Assembly: GCF_002234675.1 (NCBI RefSeq)
Contig: NC_019866.2
Location: 7,469,261-7,533,260, forward strand
From: Oryzias latipes
Lineage: Eukaryota; Chordata; Actinopteri; Beloniformes; Adrianichthyidae
DNA length: 64,000 nt
Direction of reading: 5' to 3'
Part shown: positions 23,440 through 36,439 of the stretch, one piece after another
Layout: the number at the start of each line of letters is the position of its first letter
How positions within the stretch are numbered: the stretch's first letter is position 1
Translations under genes and position numbers: made by a program
The notes under the pieces: generated by a model
The model's database searches: none
What the model saw: only the letters and a program-made list of their open reading frames with translations
What the model was told of the DNA's origin: nothing

Positions 23440-26400
23440 GTGGGTTCAGGTTTCATATTTACAAGATGGACCGCATTTGAAGAACACAATCATGTGCTTA
23501 GAGTTTTACAAATTGATAGAATTTCTCACATTTTAGAGAATGTACATAAATATTATTTTTTTTTTCATCCATTTGGCTGCGCCTGACATTTTTGGCCAGA
23601 ATTTATTTTCTGGAACATTGCCTCTGATTTAAGGGCACTCACTTACAGCCCCTCACAACCCCAACCTAACATTACCAGTGCAACAAAAATAGCGAGCAAT
23701 ATTGGAGCTATCCAGCTGTACAGTTTTGAGCCAGATGCCAGCTCAGATGAGAAAAACAAAGGAGTACGTGGATAGTCGTCTACAAGTGGATGCATCGGGA
23801 TGGAGCAGAGCAGGAAGCTTGTGGCACGCTGATTGTAGCTTCTATGTCACAACTACAAGCTTTTTCCAATGGCATTTTTTTAGTCTGCTCCTGATTCATG
23901 ACGATTTCTAAAACCAAATACTCAGAAATGCAACTTTAAGCTTAATTTTCTTTGAACATGTCCTCCTTTATGAGAAAAAGGCCACAAGAACATGATAAGA
24001 ACATCAAAAACACAATTTTCACCAACTAACAAAATGTCAGGCAATAGAAAGAAAACCTTTTTTTTATGGTCCTTTAAAGAAGAAATCATCCTTTGAACCA
24101 TTTAAATTCAGTACTTTAAATGCTCCATGCATTCATTTATCCACAGCACTCACATACATCTATTGTTTAATTTGGCTTATTTTGTGTCAAACAATATATT
24201 CAATATTAACCCTTCAAATTAAAACAAATGCTTAAATTGTATTAAAACTAACTCAATTTATATTACCACAAGTTTTATCATTAGAGCAGTTTAGTATTAA
24301 AAATGTCAAGTTCTCTAAAAAAATGCTGTTTGATTCTCCTGGTTTTGCGGGGACTTCCTGTTCAGAAAGAAAACATAATGAATTATTTATTTGAGGAAAT
24401 GAATGAAGACATTCAAGGGCATGAATCACCAAACGCATTCCTGCAGAGGATTTTACTGCATATACGCATTCCCGTGGCTCATCTAGAAATTAATTTTTTA
24501 AGTAGTGCAGAGAAAACAAGAAGATTTTTCTGTGGTGTCTAAAATCATAAAAATTGTTTCCATGCTCTGAAGATCACTAAAGGTGCAGAATTAACTTCTA
24601 ATACACTTTTCAAAAATCCACATTGTGCACCATGGTGGTTGCCGTGGCTACTATTTCTCGCATGTGAGAAACTCCTTTGCAGAGTTGGGTTTTGGAGGAA
24701 GAGATAAGGCAGAGGAAAAAAAATAAAACCAGAAGATGTTCACTTCCTTGTGGTAGATTCTGAAAACTGCAAGCAAGCTAGGGTCAGTGGGTAAAAAAAA
24801 CAGTCCCATATCAATACCACCCCTCCACTGTGCTTGACTGCAGAAGTGTCTGAGGAAGATGTGTGGCACCTGAACTCAACAGAGGGATGTTTCTCCTGGA
24901 ATTTCCTTCATGTTCAAGAGCAGACAAAATCTTGATATCAAAAACAAACAAACACAAAAGCAGGTCACTGATCTCATTATATTCAGTAATATTACTTTGA
25001 AACACAAGCGGTAATCATACCTTCTGAGCACCTTGGCTATTGTTTTAACCGCCCAAATTTTCAATAGAATGTAGGATCTGTTGCACTAAAGTGGTTTTCC
25101 CTGCCAAAAAGACAATCAGGAAATATTTGAAAAATATTTCATGAAGTCATTCTCTCCTTAAAACTCAAGGGGTTTTAAGAGTTTGCAAAGAAAGTACAGT
25201 AGCTTTGGTTAGTTCAATAAACACTAGCTAAGAATTCAAATCATGCTCAAACCTCCAAGGCAATAAGCAGCAAAAAAAAACCTTTTTTTTTCATTGATTG
25301 CGTCTTGCTTGGGTTAAAGTATGTCTGACAGGATTCAAATTTTGAATTTCTTTTTTTGTTTTTGAAATCATTTCTTAAAATTAGATCTGACTTGCCTTTG
25401 GAACCAACAATTCATGATGATTTGATTGTCCTTTCGTTTTCAAATTAACTTCAATCTGGAAGTCAGAGAGTTGCCTATTGGTTTTTACGTTCACCAAATA
25501 TATTTAGATGTATATTTATGTCACCAAAATGTGTTTTCCTTTGCTGTTAAATAGCTTCTTTAAGTTTCCATCACTTTTCTGCCTCATATAGCTTTACATG
25601 TTTCTTAGCAAAAAGAATACATCTGAAGATAATGTGGAAAAACTATTGTTTAAGCCTATATAGAAGGCTTTAAACTTATTTTTAAAAGCCATTAAGTGAC
25701 TTTTTATGCATCTTTTATCTTTTTTTTAACGTATTTTCACAACTTAACTCTTATCTTAAAGTTGGAAAACATCACAAACAGGAAGATCCCCAGGTTTCTC
25801 TTTTAGCAATCTTGTGAACAGTTCATATGATCCCTCAAAGACAGGAACTGTGTGATTGAATATCTAATGAGATAATCACGCAGTATCCATGGCTGAAAAT
25901 GATACTCTAAGCCATCATTATAGCTGTTGAACAACATAATCACCTCAGTCAATACAGACAGTCGGTAAGCAATCAGCCTCTGCAGAAGCAGCAGCAGCAT
26001 GTCTCAGCATGGCTGCATCTTTATTTTAGAGGCATCAGTAGTTTCTCAGTCTGGAAAAGAGCAGAAGCGTTTGAGTCAGGTGGTTAATAATGAATCGCTT
26101 GTTTTCCTCCTCTGTCTCTGTTTAATACATTTATCTGGCGCACAGACACAATGCAGTGCTGCACTTTAAAACAGAAATTCTCAGAGGATTTGAAATCACG
26201 CTTGAGTCTCAACAAAGAGCATTAAACACATACTCACACTCACCCCTTTGCAGAGAAGCTTTCTCGGCTGCAGTGCATTTATGCCCCATTTCAGATCAAA
26301 TAAAGGAGCTGACATGTGCTAAAGTTTACAGAAAGAAAACACTTAATAATGCATGACATGGTCGCACAGCAAATTCTCTCCATGCTTTCACAAGTGGTGA

Positions 26401-29400
26401 TTGAAAACCATCTAGCACCGAGCCTAAGGACACATTATTGAATGTTTCTCGGCATGTTTTTATTCAAAATTAACATTTTCTCGATTTACTAGGCTAAAGA
26501 TCTAAAATGTCCTGTCATTTCCAACAAACTGTTTTTGCCCAGCTATCACTTAGAGAGGAATTTCACCTAAAAAATTGTAAATATTAGAGAAGGATTTATG
26601 GGAGTCATTTCAAAGTGTACGGTTATTTACTTTCATGTCAAGCATGGGCACCCGCTTCCCTGTTTTAGTGATGGTTCAAAGAGCCGAGCTGTGTTTCTGG
26701 AGAGCAGAAGTGTTTTGTAAATGTGAAAAGGAAGAATCTGCATTTATCCCTGCCTTGGGCAAACCACCTTAAAACACCAGTGAGATGTCATACAAAATTT
26801 AGACAAATATAATTCTAAAATGCATTTAAAGGTTTCATCTAGTTAATTTCTTAAGGTTTAAAACTCAGGTTGCATGAGTTTTGCAGTTGATAATGATGGC
26901 AAAATAATGTATGTGAGCTTCTTTTTACTCATAACTACTGTTGAATAAAAGCTAAAATCAAAGCAATCTCAATGAAAAAAATTGAAAATCATTTTGGAAA
27001 TTTTCATAAGCAGGTTTGATTATAATTGCCAACAGTTTGAGTCAGATATGGAGACAAATATTTACTGAAAATGCTGCTACACATGTTAGCATGACTCACA
27101 CTGAGGATGTTGTGCTGGATGACAGCCATTTGCAAAAGCAGCCCTTTGTCTGTTGCTGCTTATTGAAACAAAAATTGAACGGTGTGCTTCTGTGAGTGAT
27201 ATCCACAAATAGGGTGCTTTGAGCCTTTTTCAGAATCTGATTATGAATGCTTTGTTTGGAAAATCTGATGGCCCCGAGGTGCAAACCACAACAACTGCTG
27301 ACAAAACAGAAGAAAAACGCTGAAGCATATCAACATTTTAGAAATGACAACAATAGGCAGAGAGGCTTTTAGCAGAAAAACACAAAAAACACCAAGCTCA
27401 TCAATTGTTTTTCTAAAAGGTTTTTGGAAAAACTAAGAAAATAAAAAATATAGATCTAATTCAAAAAGATTTTAAATAACGTGAAGAAATAAAGCTGGAT
27501 CAGGGTCATCTGAGAGTTTTGGACAACTCAGTTTACTGAGTTACTGACTGTACCCACAAAAAGAGCTAAAAAGGTTAAGAGGCCATATCAAGCTGTTTCA
27601 GGTTAATCTTTTAACCTTTACATCACCAATAATTATGGCTATTGTTCAAAAAGATGATAAATATATAAACTATGTTCTCTCAGGTCTCTGTGCCTAACAT
27701 TGTGTCAGGCGATGCACCACCTGAAGGGAGGCCGAGTCTCTTTTGATTTGTTAACTTGACCTGTTTTATCCCATTTAAACCTCCTATTTTATGCTGGCTG
27801 TTTTATTATTTTACGCTTTTGTGATGAGTTAAGCTTTCTTATCCCTTTGCAGAAACACAACCAGCTAGGAATTGCTCTGCATCTTTAGATGACATTATTT
27901 TACAAGGGCATTTTCCACAGGAAGTAAAAAGAAATATTAAACACTTTTTCCACACAAAAATCTTTTATATTTCATACATGTAATCATGGGAAGATTCTTT
28001 GGAAGTGTTAACAAACACAACATGATACATGAAATCTTTTCTCATGATTTTTTAACCAGATTCCTGTTCAGTTTTGGGTAAAACACTCCCTGATTAACTC
28101 TTCAACACTGGAGATGTTGGCGGTGACACAGAGAAAATCTGCTTTTAATATTCACTTTGCACCATTATGCAACCCTTTACTAAACTACATTGTTGCCTCA
28201 CGGTTAATAGCCACTTTTCTCCACGGCAGAATCAGCTCATTTATGTTGATTGCATCAGCGCTTCACTACCAAAAAGTGTTGTACATCAGCGCAAGGTTGC
28301 TTTTCTTCATTGGCAAAAAATCTGGAATTACATCAGTTTTGTAAAGGGTTGAAGAGTTAGGCTACGTTCTCTCCGCCCTTGACAACATGCGTTCAAGTGA
28401 TCGTGTAAAACGCACGTTTGGGGCTTCTGCGTTCAAAACTCCCATGTCAACTCAGAGCTACGCAAGTTTCTATGACCTTTTGGGACTCCACATACAAAAT
28501 ACGCAGCCACCGAACGGGTTTTGAAAGTTGAACCAGGTTGAACTTTGACTATTCAGGGACCATAATTGGGTACTGCTGTTTGGAAGATGTCACCTTTACT
28601 TGATAGAAGTGCCCACCATTTGAAAAGTGTTCATGGAGGAGAAATTAATAATTGCAGTTTTTGCCTGCCCAGAATAATATGACAAGTCGTTCATAAATTG
28701 GAGTTGAGCTGTGAAAGAAAAAAGCCTGGACATTTGTGCCGCTAAAACATTTGGCAACAAGCCATTTCCAAGTGTCGGACATGTGCTAGTAGGCAGTAAA
28801 AGAAGAAGAATCTCTTCCTGCTTGTCCAGTGTGAATTCCATATGCTAAAAGCGCATCACTTCCCCGGTGTGTACATAGCTTTTTAGTAGTCGAAAGAAAT
28901 TAAACACTGGTGCTAAAGCTCCAGTGTAAAAGGGTAAAGATGTAGCTTTTTGCTAAACATAATGTCTTAATATGTTTTGTTTTCAAAGCTATTCTCCATA
29001 AAAGAGCACAAAAAAAAAATTGTTTTTACAGCTATATTACCAACCAGAAAAAACAAACTGCATCCACTGTTTACATCTTTTGGAATGGAGAAGACAGTGC
29101 TCTTACAGTCAAAAACACACGAGCACATCCCTTTGTTTTCAAATGAGAAAATAAATATATTTTTTGATGGGGGTTGTCATAATTTGAACTATAAAAAACA
29201 TGATATAAAGCTCTAATTAGTAAATCTATTATTTTTTTTTGTTCCTTTTAGGTATCTGGCCATTCGCTATCCGCTGCGCTCCAGAGAGCTTCGAACGCCT
29301 TGCAATGCTGTGGTCGCCATGGTGGTTATTTGGGGTCTTTCTCTTGTCTTTGCGGGTCCATATCTCAGCTACTATGATCTGATTGATTACGCTAACAGTA

Positions 29401-30017
29401 CCGTGTGCATCCCAGGCTGGGAGGAGCAGGACCGCAAGGTGCTAGACACGTGCACCTTCTTGTTTGGCTACGTCATCCCTGTGCTGATCGTTAGCCTCTC
29501 GTACACTCGAACCATCAAGTACCTGTGGACCGCCGTTGACCCTCTGGACGGCATGTCAGAGTCTAAAAGGGCCAAGCGCAAAGTCACCAAAATGATCATC
29601 ATTGTCACTGTACTTTTTTGCATTTGCTGGTTGCCATACCATGTGGTGATACTGTGCTATCTCTATGGAGATTTCCCCTTCAATCAGACCACATATGCCT
29701 TCAGGCTCCTCTCTCATTGTATGGCCTACGCCAACTCTTGCGTCAACCCCATTGTGTATGCTCTGGTGTCTAAGCACTTTCGCAAAGGCTTCAAGAAAGT
29801 GTTCAGCTGCATCCTCATTGCAAACGGGAGGAATAAAGTTCACGTGGTGCACGTGGCCAACACTGGGCCAGGCTTCGAGGCTGCCTCCACAGAAGTATCA
29901 CAGATGAACGAGGAGAACATGCGGCAGAACGAATGTGAAATGATCAACAGGCCGAGACTGGTGGAGCCAAGAGAGGCCACGGTGACCATGATTTTGCCGT
30001 TTCAGCAACCGACTTGA
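23066..30017 (+). CDS. galr2: Galanin receptor type 2, class A GPCR, two coding exons
   Basis: Joining 23066-23439 and 29252-30017 gives 379 codons plus stop (human GALR2 is 387 aa). Seven membrane segments are visible: TM1 with GNSLV, TM2 with Asp73 in NLSVADF, Cys100 and Cys177 for the extracellular disulfide, Asp124-Arg125-Tyr126 (DRY), Trp251 in CWLPY, and NPIVY at 290-294. N-glycosylation sequons are Asn15 (NVS) and Asn173 (NST). A Cys after FKKVF is a likely palmitoylation site. SRELRTP, GLSL.FAGPYLSYY and SKRAKRKVTKMIIIV are GALR2 signatures. Role from the family: Gq/11- and Gi-coupled receptor for galanin and spexin at the plasma membrane. The only coding intron splits Arg of DRY, the position known for GALR2. 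The start ATG lies ten bases after a strong acceptor ending at 23056, implying a separate leader exon. Teleosts have galr2a and galr2b; I cannot tell which this is. Confidence 0.95.
23636..24078 (-). mobile_element. Family A MITE copy, reversed, in the galr2 intron
   Basis: Shares CAGCCCCTCACAACCCCAAC with 34655 and GCCACAAGAACATG with other copies. A decayed end GGTCCTTTAA is at 24070-24078. The 69-residue open frame inside is repeat sequence. Confidence 0.55.
28094..28940 (+). mobile_element. TTAA-flanked MITE (family E) interrupted by a family F element
   Basis: The left end TTAACTCTTCAACACTGGAG and right part CTCCAGTGTAAAAGGGTAAA align with 50273-50572. The middle (28362-28886) is absent from that copy, so it was inserted later. 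TTAA plus a C-rich end suggests a piggyBac-type MITE (inference). Confidence 0.5.
28362..28886. mobile_element. Family F MITE nested in family E
   Basis: Begins GGCTACGTTCTCTCCGCCC and ends ...GTGTACATAGCTTTTTAG, giving inverted GCTAYGT ends like those at 53057-53537. Confidence 0.45.
29252..30017 (+). CDS. galr2: galr2 coding exon 2 (DRY to C-terminus)
   Basis: The acceptor TTCCTTTTAG completes Arg125. Encodes TM4-TM7 and a cytoplasmic tail of about 75 residues ending TMILPFQQPT-stop. No AATAAA lies close downstream: ATTAAA at 30674-30679 and AATAAA at 32659-32664 are the nearest clear candidates. Confidence 0.95.
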
Positions 30018-31181
30018 TGAGTGAGCTTTCCTAAAGCTCAATGCAGACTGTTTTGTCAAGTACTTTAGAAATCATGCTTTATTTATATTGTGACATCCAT
30101 GTATTTAGTGTTAAAAAAAAGAAGGAAACCAAGGGTTTCCATGTTTACAAAGACCAAAATGTATGTTGTCTTTCATCAATCTAGGCTTTGGTTCTGGTAA
30201 AGCACACATACAACTTTTTGTTAGAATTTTACAGAAAGTTCTCAATATTTGATCTCTACTATTTGCCTCAAATGTAGCTATTTTATTTTAAGTCATTTCA
30301 CTGATTGTATGGATTTTCTAAGGTGGCGCTTAATGCAAAAACGTATCAAAGATCACAACGACAAAATAGCAAAACAAATATTAAAATAACAATATTACAT
30401 TTACGGTTTCTTCTTTTTATTTAATTGTTAAAAAATTCATTTTGATTTCTAGAAATTATTCTTTTTATCTGAAATTATTTTTTTCTTTTTACAGAAAAGG
30501 TAGGTAAAGGTAAGTACTATAAGGCATGGCTAATTGGATGATGGTTATTTGGTTTTTGGAATTTTGCTTTTATTTCTGCTTTTTTCTGTTTTGCTTTTTT
30601 AATTGTCGTTGTGGTCTTTGATATGTTGTTTTTTTTGGTGCGATTTGCACTTCGGATCTACCCTAATTTTCATATTAAAAAGCAGCACAGGAATGTTTCG
30701 TGTATATATATATATATATTTTTCAGATGATCCCACGATGTCTAATTCTTACGAGCAGATAATCAACATTGGGATCAGTATTCATATAAATGCTTTTGTT
30801 GTTCTGTTGAAATTCCAGAATGGTTCAATGATGCTGTGGGAACACATTACTGTTCAAGCATGTGTTTAAAAGGGAGATTTCAAGGATTCTCCATAGTTCT
30901 GACTCACCAACATCCATGCCAAAAGATTTCCAACCACAGGTCGAGGTTCAGCTTTGATGTGCAGGACCTTCGATGTCGTCTTTCAACCACAGAGTCTTGT
31001 TAATCTTATAATATCAAAGCTTGTCATCAAGGTTGTAGTATTTGTGGACCGAAGGGGTTTGCTTTGTACCTTGCATGCAAAAGCCAGCATGTTGTGACAG
31101 GATTTTTTTGTGTGTACTTTTATGTGCCAGTAATCACATTCACAAGATTGTTCAATAGTTTTTGGATTATTTGAAAGTGTA

Positions 31182-32085
31182 AGGCCGAATCCGAATTATA
31201 CCCCAGACCCACAGCTTCTCCCTATCCTTACATTTAGGCCTCCAAATGGAGAGCTATGGAAAAATAGAGGCTGTGTCCGAATTCCTTCCCTACTCAATAC
31301 ATAGTGCAGTACATAGTGCGTTCGGCATTTTGTAGTGCTGTCCGAATTTACAATTCCAAAATCGAGGACCTTAGAAATTTCCCAGAAGTCTCTGCGAAAA
31401 ACCGGTGTGCATCGATGCTAACTAGATATAGACCACAATGCATTGCTTCGGAACTGTTTTTGCCAAAAAATCTATTTTTTTGATAAACCATCATCGTTTT
31501 TATCTTCAGAAGACAGGGGATTTATAAATCATTGTCACAAAACGCTCATATCAATTAGATTTTAACTTCGTGAAATCGATGGCGTCATATTCGCCGTTTA
31601 AAAAAAAGTAAAATTAGTGAGCACAGTGTCCGAATTGCTTTTAAAATCCAGGGCACTAGATAGTCCCGCACTATATACAGTTTTTTAGTAGTTAGGGGTT
31701 AGGCTGGGGATTCGGACATAGCCAGTTTCTTCGAATTCGGACGTTTACCCATTTGATGATGTCATTAATGGTATCCGGTCTGGTACGTTAGCGCGGAGCT
31801 GCTAGGACTCGGTTAAATGCATAACAACATCGGTTTTATAACTTTAACAAAGTCATGCCAAAACAAAAAGTCATAACTTACATTTACATGTAAACTTTTA
31901 TTCTTCAGAGCACACCCAAGTGAGGAAATGCACTTCTCCTCAACGCGACACGGAACATAAAGCGGAGAGATGCCCCGAGGGTTGGCCCCGAGGGTATTTC
32001 AGACAACCCTATCCCTCCAAATGACCCCACAATTGCAGGGATAAGGAGAAGCCGTAGGGGAAGGGGAAAAATTCTGATTCGGCCT
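31182..32085. mobile_element. Outer MITE with AGGCCGAATCMGAAT terminal repeats, split by another element
   Basis: AGGCCGAATCCGAAT at the left pairs with ATTCTGATTCGGCCT at the right. The next-inner parts (CTCCCTATCC, CCTCCAAAT) are also inverted copies. The middle is occupied by the element at 31269-31723. Confidence 0.6.
31269..31723 (+). mobile_element. Nested MITE with GGCTRTGTCCGAAT ends
   Basis: GGCTGTGTCCGAAT at 31269 and ATTCGGACATAGCC ending at 31723 are inverted repeats with one mismatch. It is the reverse-orientation relative of 2862-3326. Confidence 0.65.
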
Positions 32086-33447
32086 GAGACTCGGATGAGG
32101 AGACGAAGGCACACGAACAGAAAACAGATCAATATTTAACACAAATACATCTTTTCAAAGATTAATCTTTGAATTAATCTTTGTATTAATCTAAGTATTT
32201 TTTGGCTCCAAAAAGATGTGAATACTTTTTCCTTGTACTTTACTTGTATTTATGTACATGGCATGTTCCTCTTTGTTGTAAAATATTATGCATATGAATT
32301 TCTATGTTTATTCATGAGTGCAGTTGTATGTTTGAGAAAACTACATTTTAAGTAGCTGTATATACTTTAATCTTTAGGAAAATTGTATATCCTGCATTAC
32401 CACTATTTGTTTCTCGACTTACAAGCAAACGTTATATGTGACAGATGATTCATGGTTGTAAAAAATCCTCTATTTCTTGTTTTGCCTAAGATTTTCCCGT
32501 TTCAACTGTCAGAGTGTTTAACATCCAATTTCACTCTACAAAATGATCACGTTTTTAAAACCATTTTTCAACTCTACATTGCCCAATATAACTCAAATAA
32601 GTATACTCAACAAGTATACTGTATTTGTTTGCTGTGTCACATATTGTTGATTAGTCCAAATAAACGTCAGAACCATTTTAACGATTTGGGAATTTAAATA
32701 TACAAACACAGCTGAAAACCATTTTTTACATAAATTATTGGTAACCATTTATTTTGGTCCATTTTTTTAAATGATCACTGACTTGAGAAAAAAGGATTTT
32801 CCTGTTGACTCCACTGTTGAACAGTGTAATTCAACAAAATTCAATGTATTTATAGAAAAACAGAAACACTCTTGTCTGATTTGCTGCTGGGTGGACCCAA
32901 GAAAACTCTTCCTTTTGGAAATACTGCAAAGTTGAGCAGCATCCAGTAATATGGTAATTCCCCTTTAGGCTTCATCTCTACCATTTAAGCTGCATTTTCT
33001 CTGTAAGCTAAAGTGAAATTTGTCTTTGTTTTTTGGCCATAACTGACTTAAAGTGACATATAATCTGTTGGGTTTTTTTTCCAGTCCATATAGCTCAAAA
33101 ATATGGTCTTAAGTGAAAGTTTTTCACCTTGTATGTCCTGGTAGCAACTATTTAACATTTATAATTACCACAATCACAGAAATAAATTTACATTTTTATA
33201 AATCTTTTTTCTTGTTATAAATATGTCATCCTTATTTTATTTAAAAAAGAAAAATAAATAAACATTTACTTTAAAGTTCCAGTACATTCATGCCAAAATT
33301 TTATTCAAGTCTGATTCCAATGACAAGTGTAAACATACATCCCAAAAAAGGACCTGAAACCCAAAGCATTTTGAAATGTCCGTGTCTAAGGTTCTATACA
33401 AAAAGGAAAATAGTCATGTCCTGCCTGCCTTAAGTGTGTAGGTTTAA

Positions 33448-33652
33448 CCCTTGTGCTATCTTAGATGACCCCACCCTTACATTCACGTGTTCTCCCTACC
33501 ATGACAAAGGTGGATAAAGGTGGAAAGATTTCATGTAATCCATGGACACCAGTGAAGATCACAAATCATTGAAGAAAAAAGGTTCAGCGCACTGTCTAGT
33601 GGGTCTAGATGACCCAACTCCCAATGTTAAAATGCCTAGGATAGCACAAGGG
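33448..33652 (+). mobile_element. 205-bp piggyBac-like MITE (family B), copy 1
   Basis: Ends CCCTTGTGCTATCTTAG and CCTAGGATAGCACAAGGG are inverted repeats. The left flank is TTAA and the right flank TTGA, a decayed TTAA duplication. It is nearly identical to 58490-58695 throughout. Confidence 0.75.
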
Positions 33653-34654
33653 TTGATCTGTGATTATTCTTCCAAAATTATGTCTGCTGTTTGGCCAGAG
33701 CAGCATTTTACCAAATTGACTGTTTAGACCAGAATAAGAGAGTGGGCTCTGTTTTGATTCAGCAGGATAAATACTATATAGAACAAACCACCTGCTGAGC
33801 AACATGTTCACAAGGGCCTCATCTGCCATCAACTATTAACTGTTGAATTAATATGTGTCCTTTAATCTGTGCCATTATTTATATGTAGGAGATCAGTTTA
33901 AACATTTTATACACAAAATTCCTGTATTTTGTGTATTTCCTGTTTAATTACTCTATGGGCTGTAAGGTGAGGTGAGTTCTGCCTCATGGCACATTGTGCA
34001 ATACCCTTCAAACTGGTTTGAGGCTTAGGCTCACTCAGAATAATGCTTTATTTTGAAAAACTGTACATATTCTTTAAAATGTTTTCTCACTTTCCATTGA
34101 TAAGATGTGTTTCACATTTGTCTATTGTTTATTTAGTGTTCAAACCTGACATAAAGCTGCTCTGAAAAGACATTAGGTGAAGCAGGCAGTAGCTCTGCCT
34201 CAATGTAGAGGGCGCCTATGAACCGTTGTTTGTTCTTGGTGGTTTGGTAAAAAAAGTTTTTTAAGCTTTGCCCTGGCTGACTGCAAAAATGGCAATGTTG
34301 GATGAGCTGGACCAACACATTTTCACTCAGACTGAGAGACTTCTAAAACTAAAATAAGATGAGGAGGACCTGTTGTACTCTGTCTGCAGCATCTGCCTTG
34401 GTGGAGCAATACTAACGCACAATGTACAGGTTGCATTCTTTATCGGCCCAATAGGAACCTGCTTTGTTTATTAGAAGAATTTAAAAGAATATTAGAAGAA
34501 TCTTTCCGTTTATAGCCAAAATCAAAACACCTGTGTCGTTTTCTGAGACATAGTTACTGCAGACCGGCAGGTGTTAATTAGAAATTCACATTTGAGTTGT
34601 AGGCAGGACTAGTGTATTGTGCAAGTCTGCTCCCACTCTGTTAACATGCTTTCA

Positions 34655-34950
34655 CACCAGCTTACAGCCCCTCACAACCCCAACCTAACCTTACTGGTAC
34701 AACAAATACGGGAAACTGTGTGACAAGCTTGTGGCTCACCAAGTGTATTTTCTATATCATAAACATGCTCTTTTTCAGACTGAATTTTGTTTTTTACTGC
34801 TCTTGATTCACAAGGAGTTGAATAACAAAATACTCAAAAATTCAATTTTGCGCTTAATTTTCTTTGTAAATGTCCACCATCATAGGAAAAATGCCACAAG
34901 AATATGTTAAAAGCACAATAAAAAGGATTGTAATCGGAGTGGGTCTTTAA
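34655..34950 (-). mobile_element. Family A MITE copy, reversed
   Basis: Ends GGAGTGGGTCTTTAA at 34950, the family terminus reversed. The interior GCCACAAGAATATGTTAAAA and CAGCCCCTCACAACCCCAAC match other copies. Confidence 0.65.
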
Positions 34951-35121
34951 AGTTGAAATTCATTACATCAAATGCGGAAAAACAGACAGGTTACATGAGA
35001 TTGTCGGATTGTCTTGTATTCTCTTAATAAATTTGACTAAAACATAATTAGGAAGAATCTATCTCTTTAGGGATAAACCAAACTGGGGATTTCCAATTGT
35101 ATAAGAACAGCTTCACCTTTT

Positions 35122-35519
35122 CACGACTTTCTGTTGAATTCGCTAAACCCACTGTTCTTCTGTGCCATGTTTTTGGGAAGGTTACCCGTGTACATCTGCT
35201 CCAGACGGACCCTAAACATCCGTTTGCTTTTCTGAAGCTCCATATGGGCCTGTTGCTGCTCTGCAGCACAATAAGAAATACTAACGAGAACACGGAGCAC
35301 AGCGGAGGGGATCCCAAGAGAATTCCCTTTCTCTGTGAGGTTAGAACAGAGCCTGAGGCCCTGGAAGACAAATTAATGAGTAAACAGCAAAAAAGTGAAT
35401 TGTTAAACCGCAATGTGCAGGAAAATCAGCAATTAGGGCAGGCGGAGGCTGTCCAAAAGGTTTTGTTGCCTTATGGATCGAATGTGTTCATAAATGAAGT
35501 TCATTCAAGGAAATATTAG
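35122..35519. other. Unresolved coding-like block, both strands
   Basis: On plus, a frame ends in a charged, helix-prone segment (EALEDKLMSKQQKSELLNRN, stop at 35517-35519). On minus, after a good acceptor (CTTATTGTGCTGCAG), a frame reads EQQQAHMELQKSKRMFRVRL, continues through LEQMYTGNLPKNM and stops near 35122. Both cannot be real; no family was recognised. It may be an old gene fragment or chance. Confidence 0.2.
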
Positions 35520-36439
35520 ACAACGAAGACCTCTGACCTTTGAAGGTACCATGGGGCTTACTGGAAGGTCTGAACAATATTTTTTTAACCCCATTCGTGT
35601 CTGTTGCAAAAACTGAAATGTGCAGATGCTGTAATTATATGAAAAATCTATTCTTAGTTTCATAGGTAGTGAGGGGTAGAGCACACATGAACTTCAGGAT
35701 GGGATTAAATGGTTTCTATTTCACCAAGTGACATGTCAGCTTTCAGTTATCTATTATTGAGTGAATCCCACAAGCAAATATGCAGTATTATTATAAGCAA
35801 GGCATTTTTAGTTTTGTGTAAACATTTATAGCGTATTCTAAATTATTGTCTCGATCTGGAGGGAGAAAAAATATATATTTTTAATACAGTTGTGCATTTT
35901 TACAGAACTAATGCATAAAAATAAGCATCTTGAATGCTTGACGTAAAGCTTATCATTATGTCAGTATAAGTGGAAGTGGTTGTGGTTGGAGTTTAACAAG
36001 AGACACTTGTTTTGGGTTTTTTTCTGGTGTTCTTTTTTAGAGTTAAGTGCACTCAAATTGCTTTTACATCCAGTCTGCAGCATAGGCAGAGGACCCAGGA
36101 GGGCAGATGCCAGGTGCATGAGAAATTCAAGGCTTCATTAAATTACAAAATCTCTGCAGTAGAAGGAACTTTAGAAACATATGTTAAAAAAATATAATAA
36201 TTAAAATTAGGCAGAATTAGGAAGCGGCTAATTAGATATGGGGACAGCATGCAGGGAATAACAATGAACTAGCACTGCAGAAAAGAAAAACAGAGTTAAA
36301 GCAGTAAGGGAGTTAACAAATAAAAAAGCTATGCAGGAATCTACGGAGCCCCTAAAGGGCCATTGATAGGAAAAAAAATGGAGGAAAAAAAATTTTTTTT
36401 TGAAGTAAAAAATTTTTTTTGAAGTAAAAAAAAAAAAAA

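Larger units (their letters stand above)
23440..29251 (+). other. galr2 intron (5.8 kb) with MITEs
   Basis: Bounded by GTGGGT and TTTTAG. Contains a family A copy near its start and a family E element carrying a family F insertion near its end. Between about 24.1 and 28.0 kb I see only AT-rich unique sequence. Confidence 0.8.

Noticed and set aside
23702..23911. 69-residue ORF in the galr2 intron
   Set aside because: It lies wholly in a family A MITE copy.
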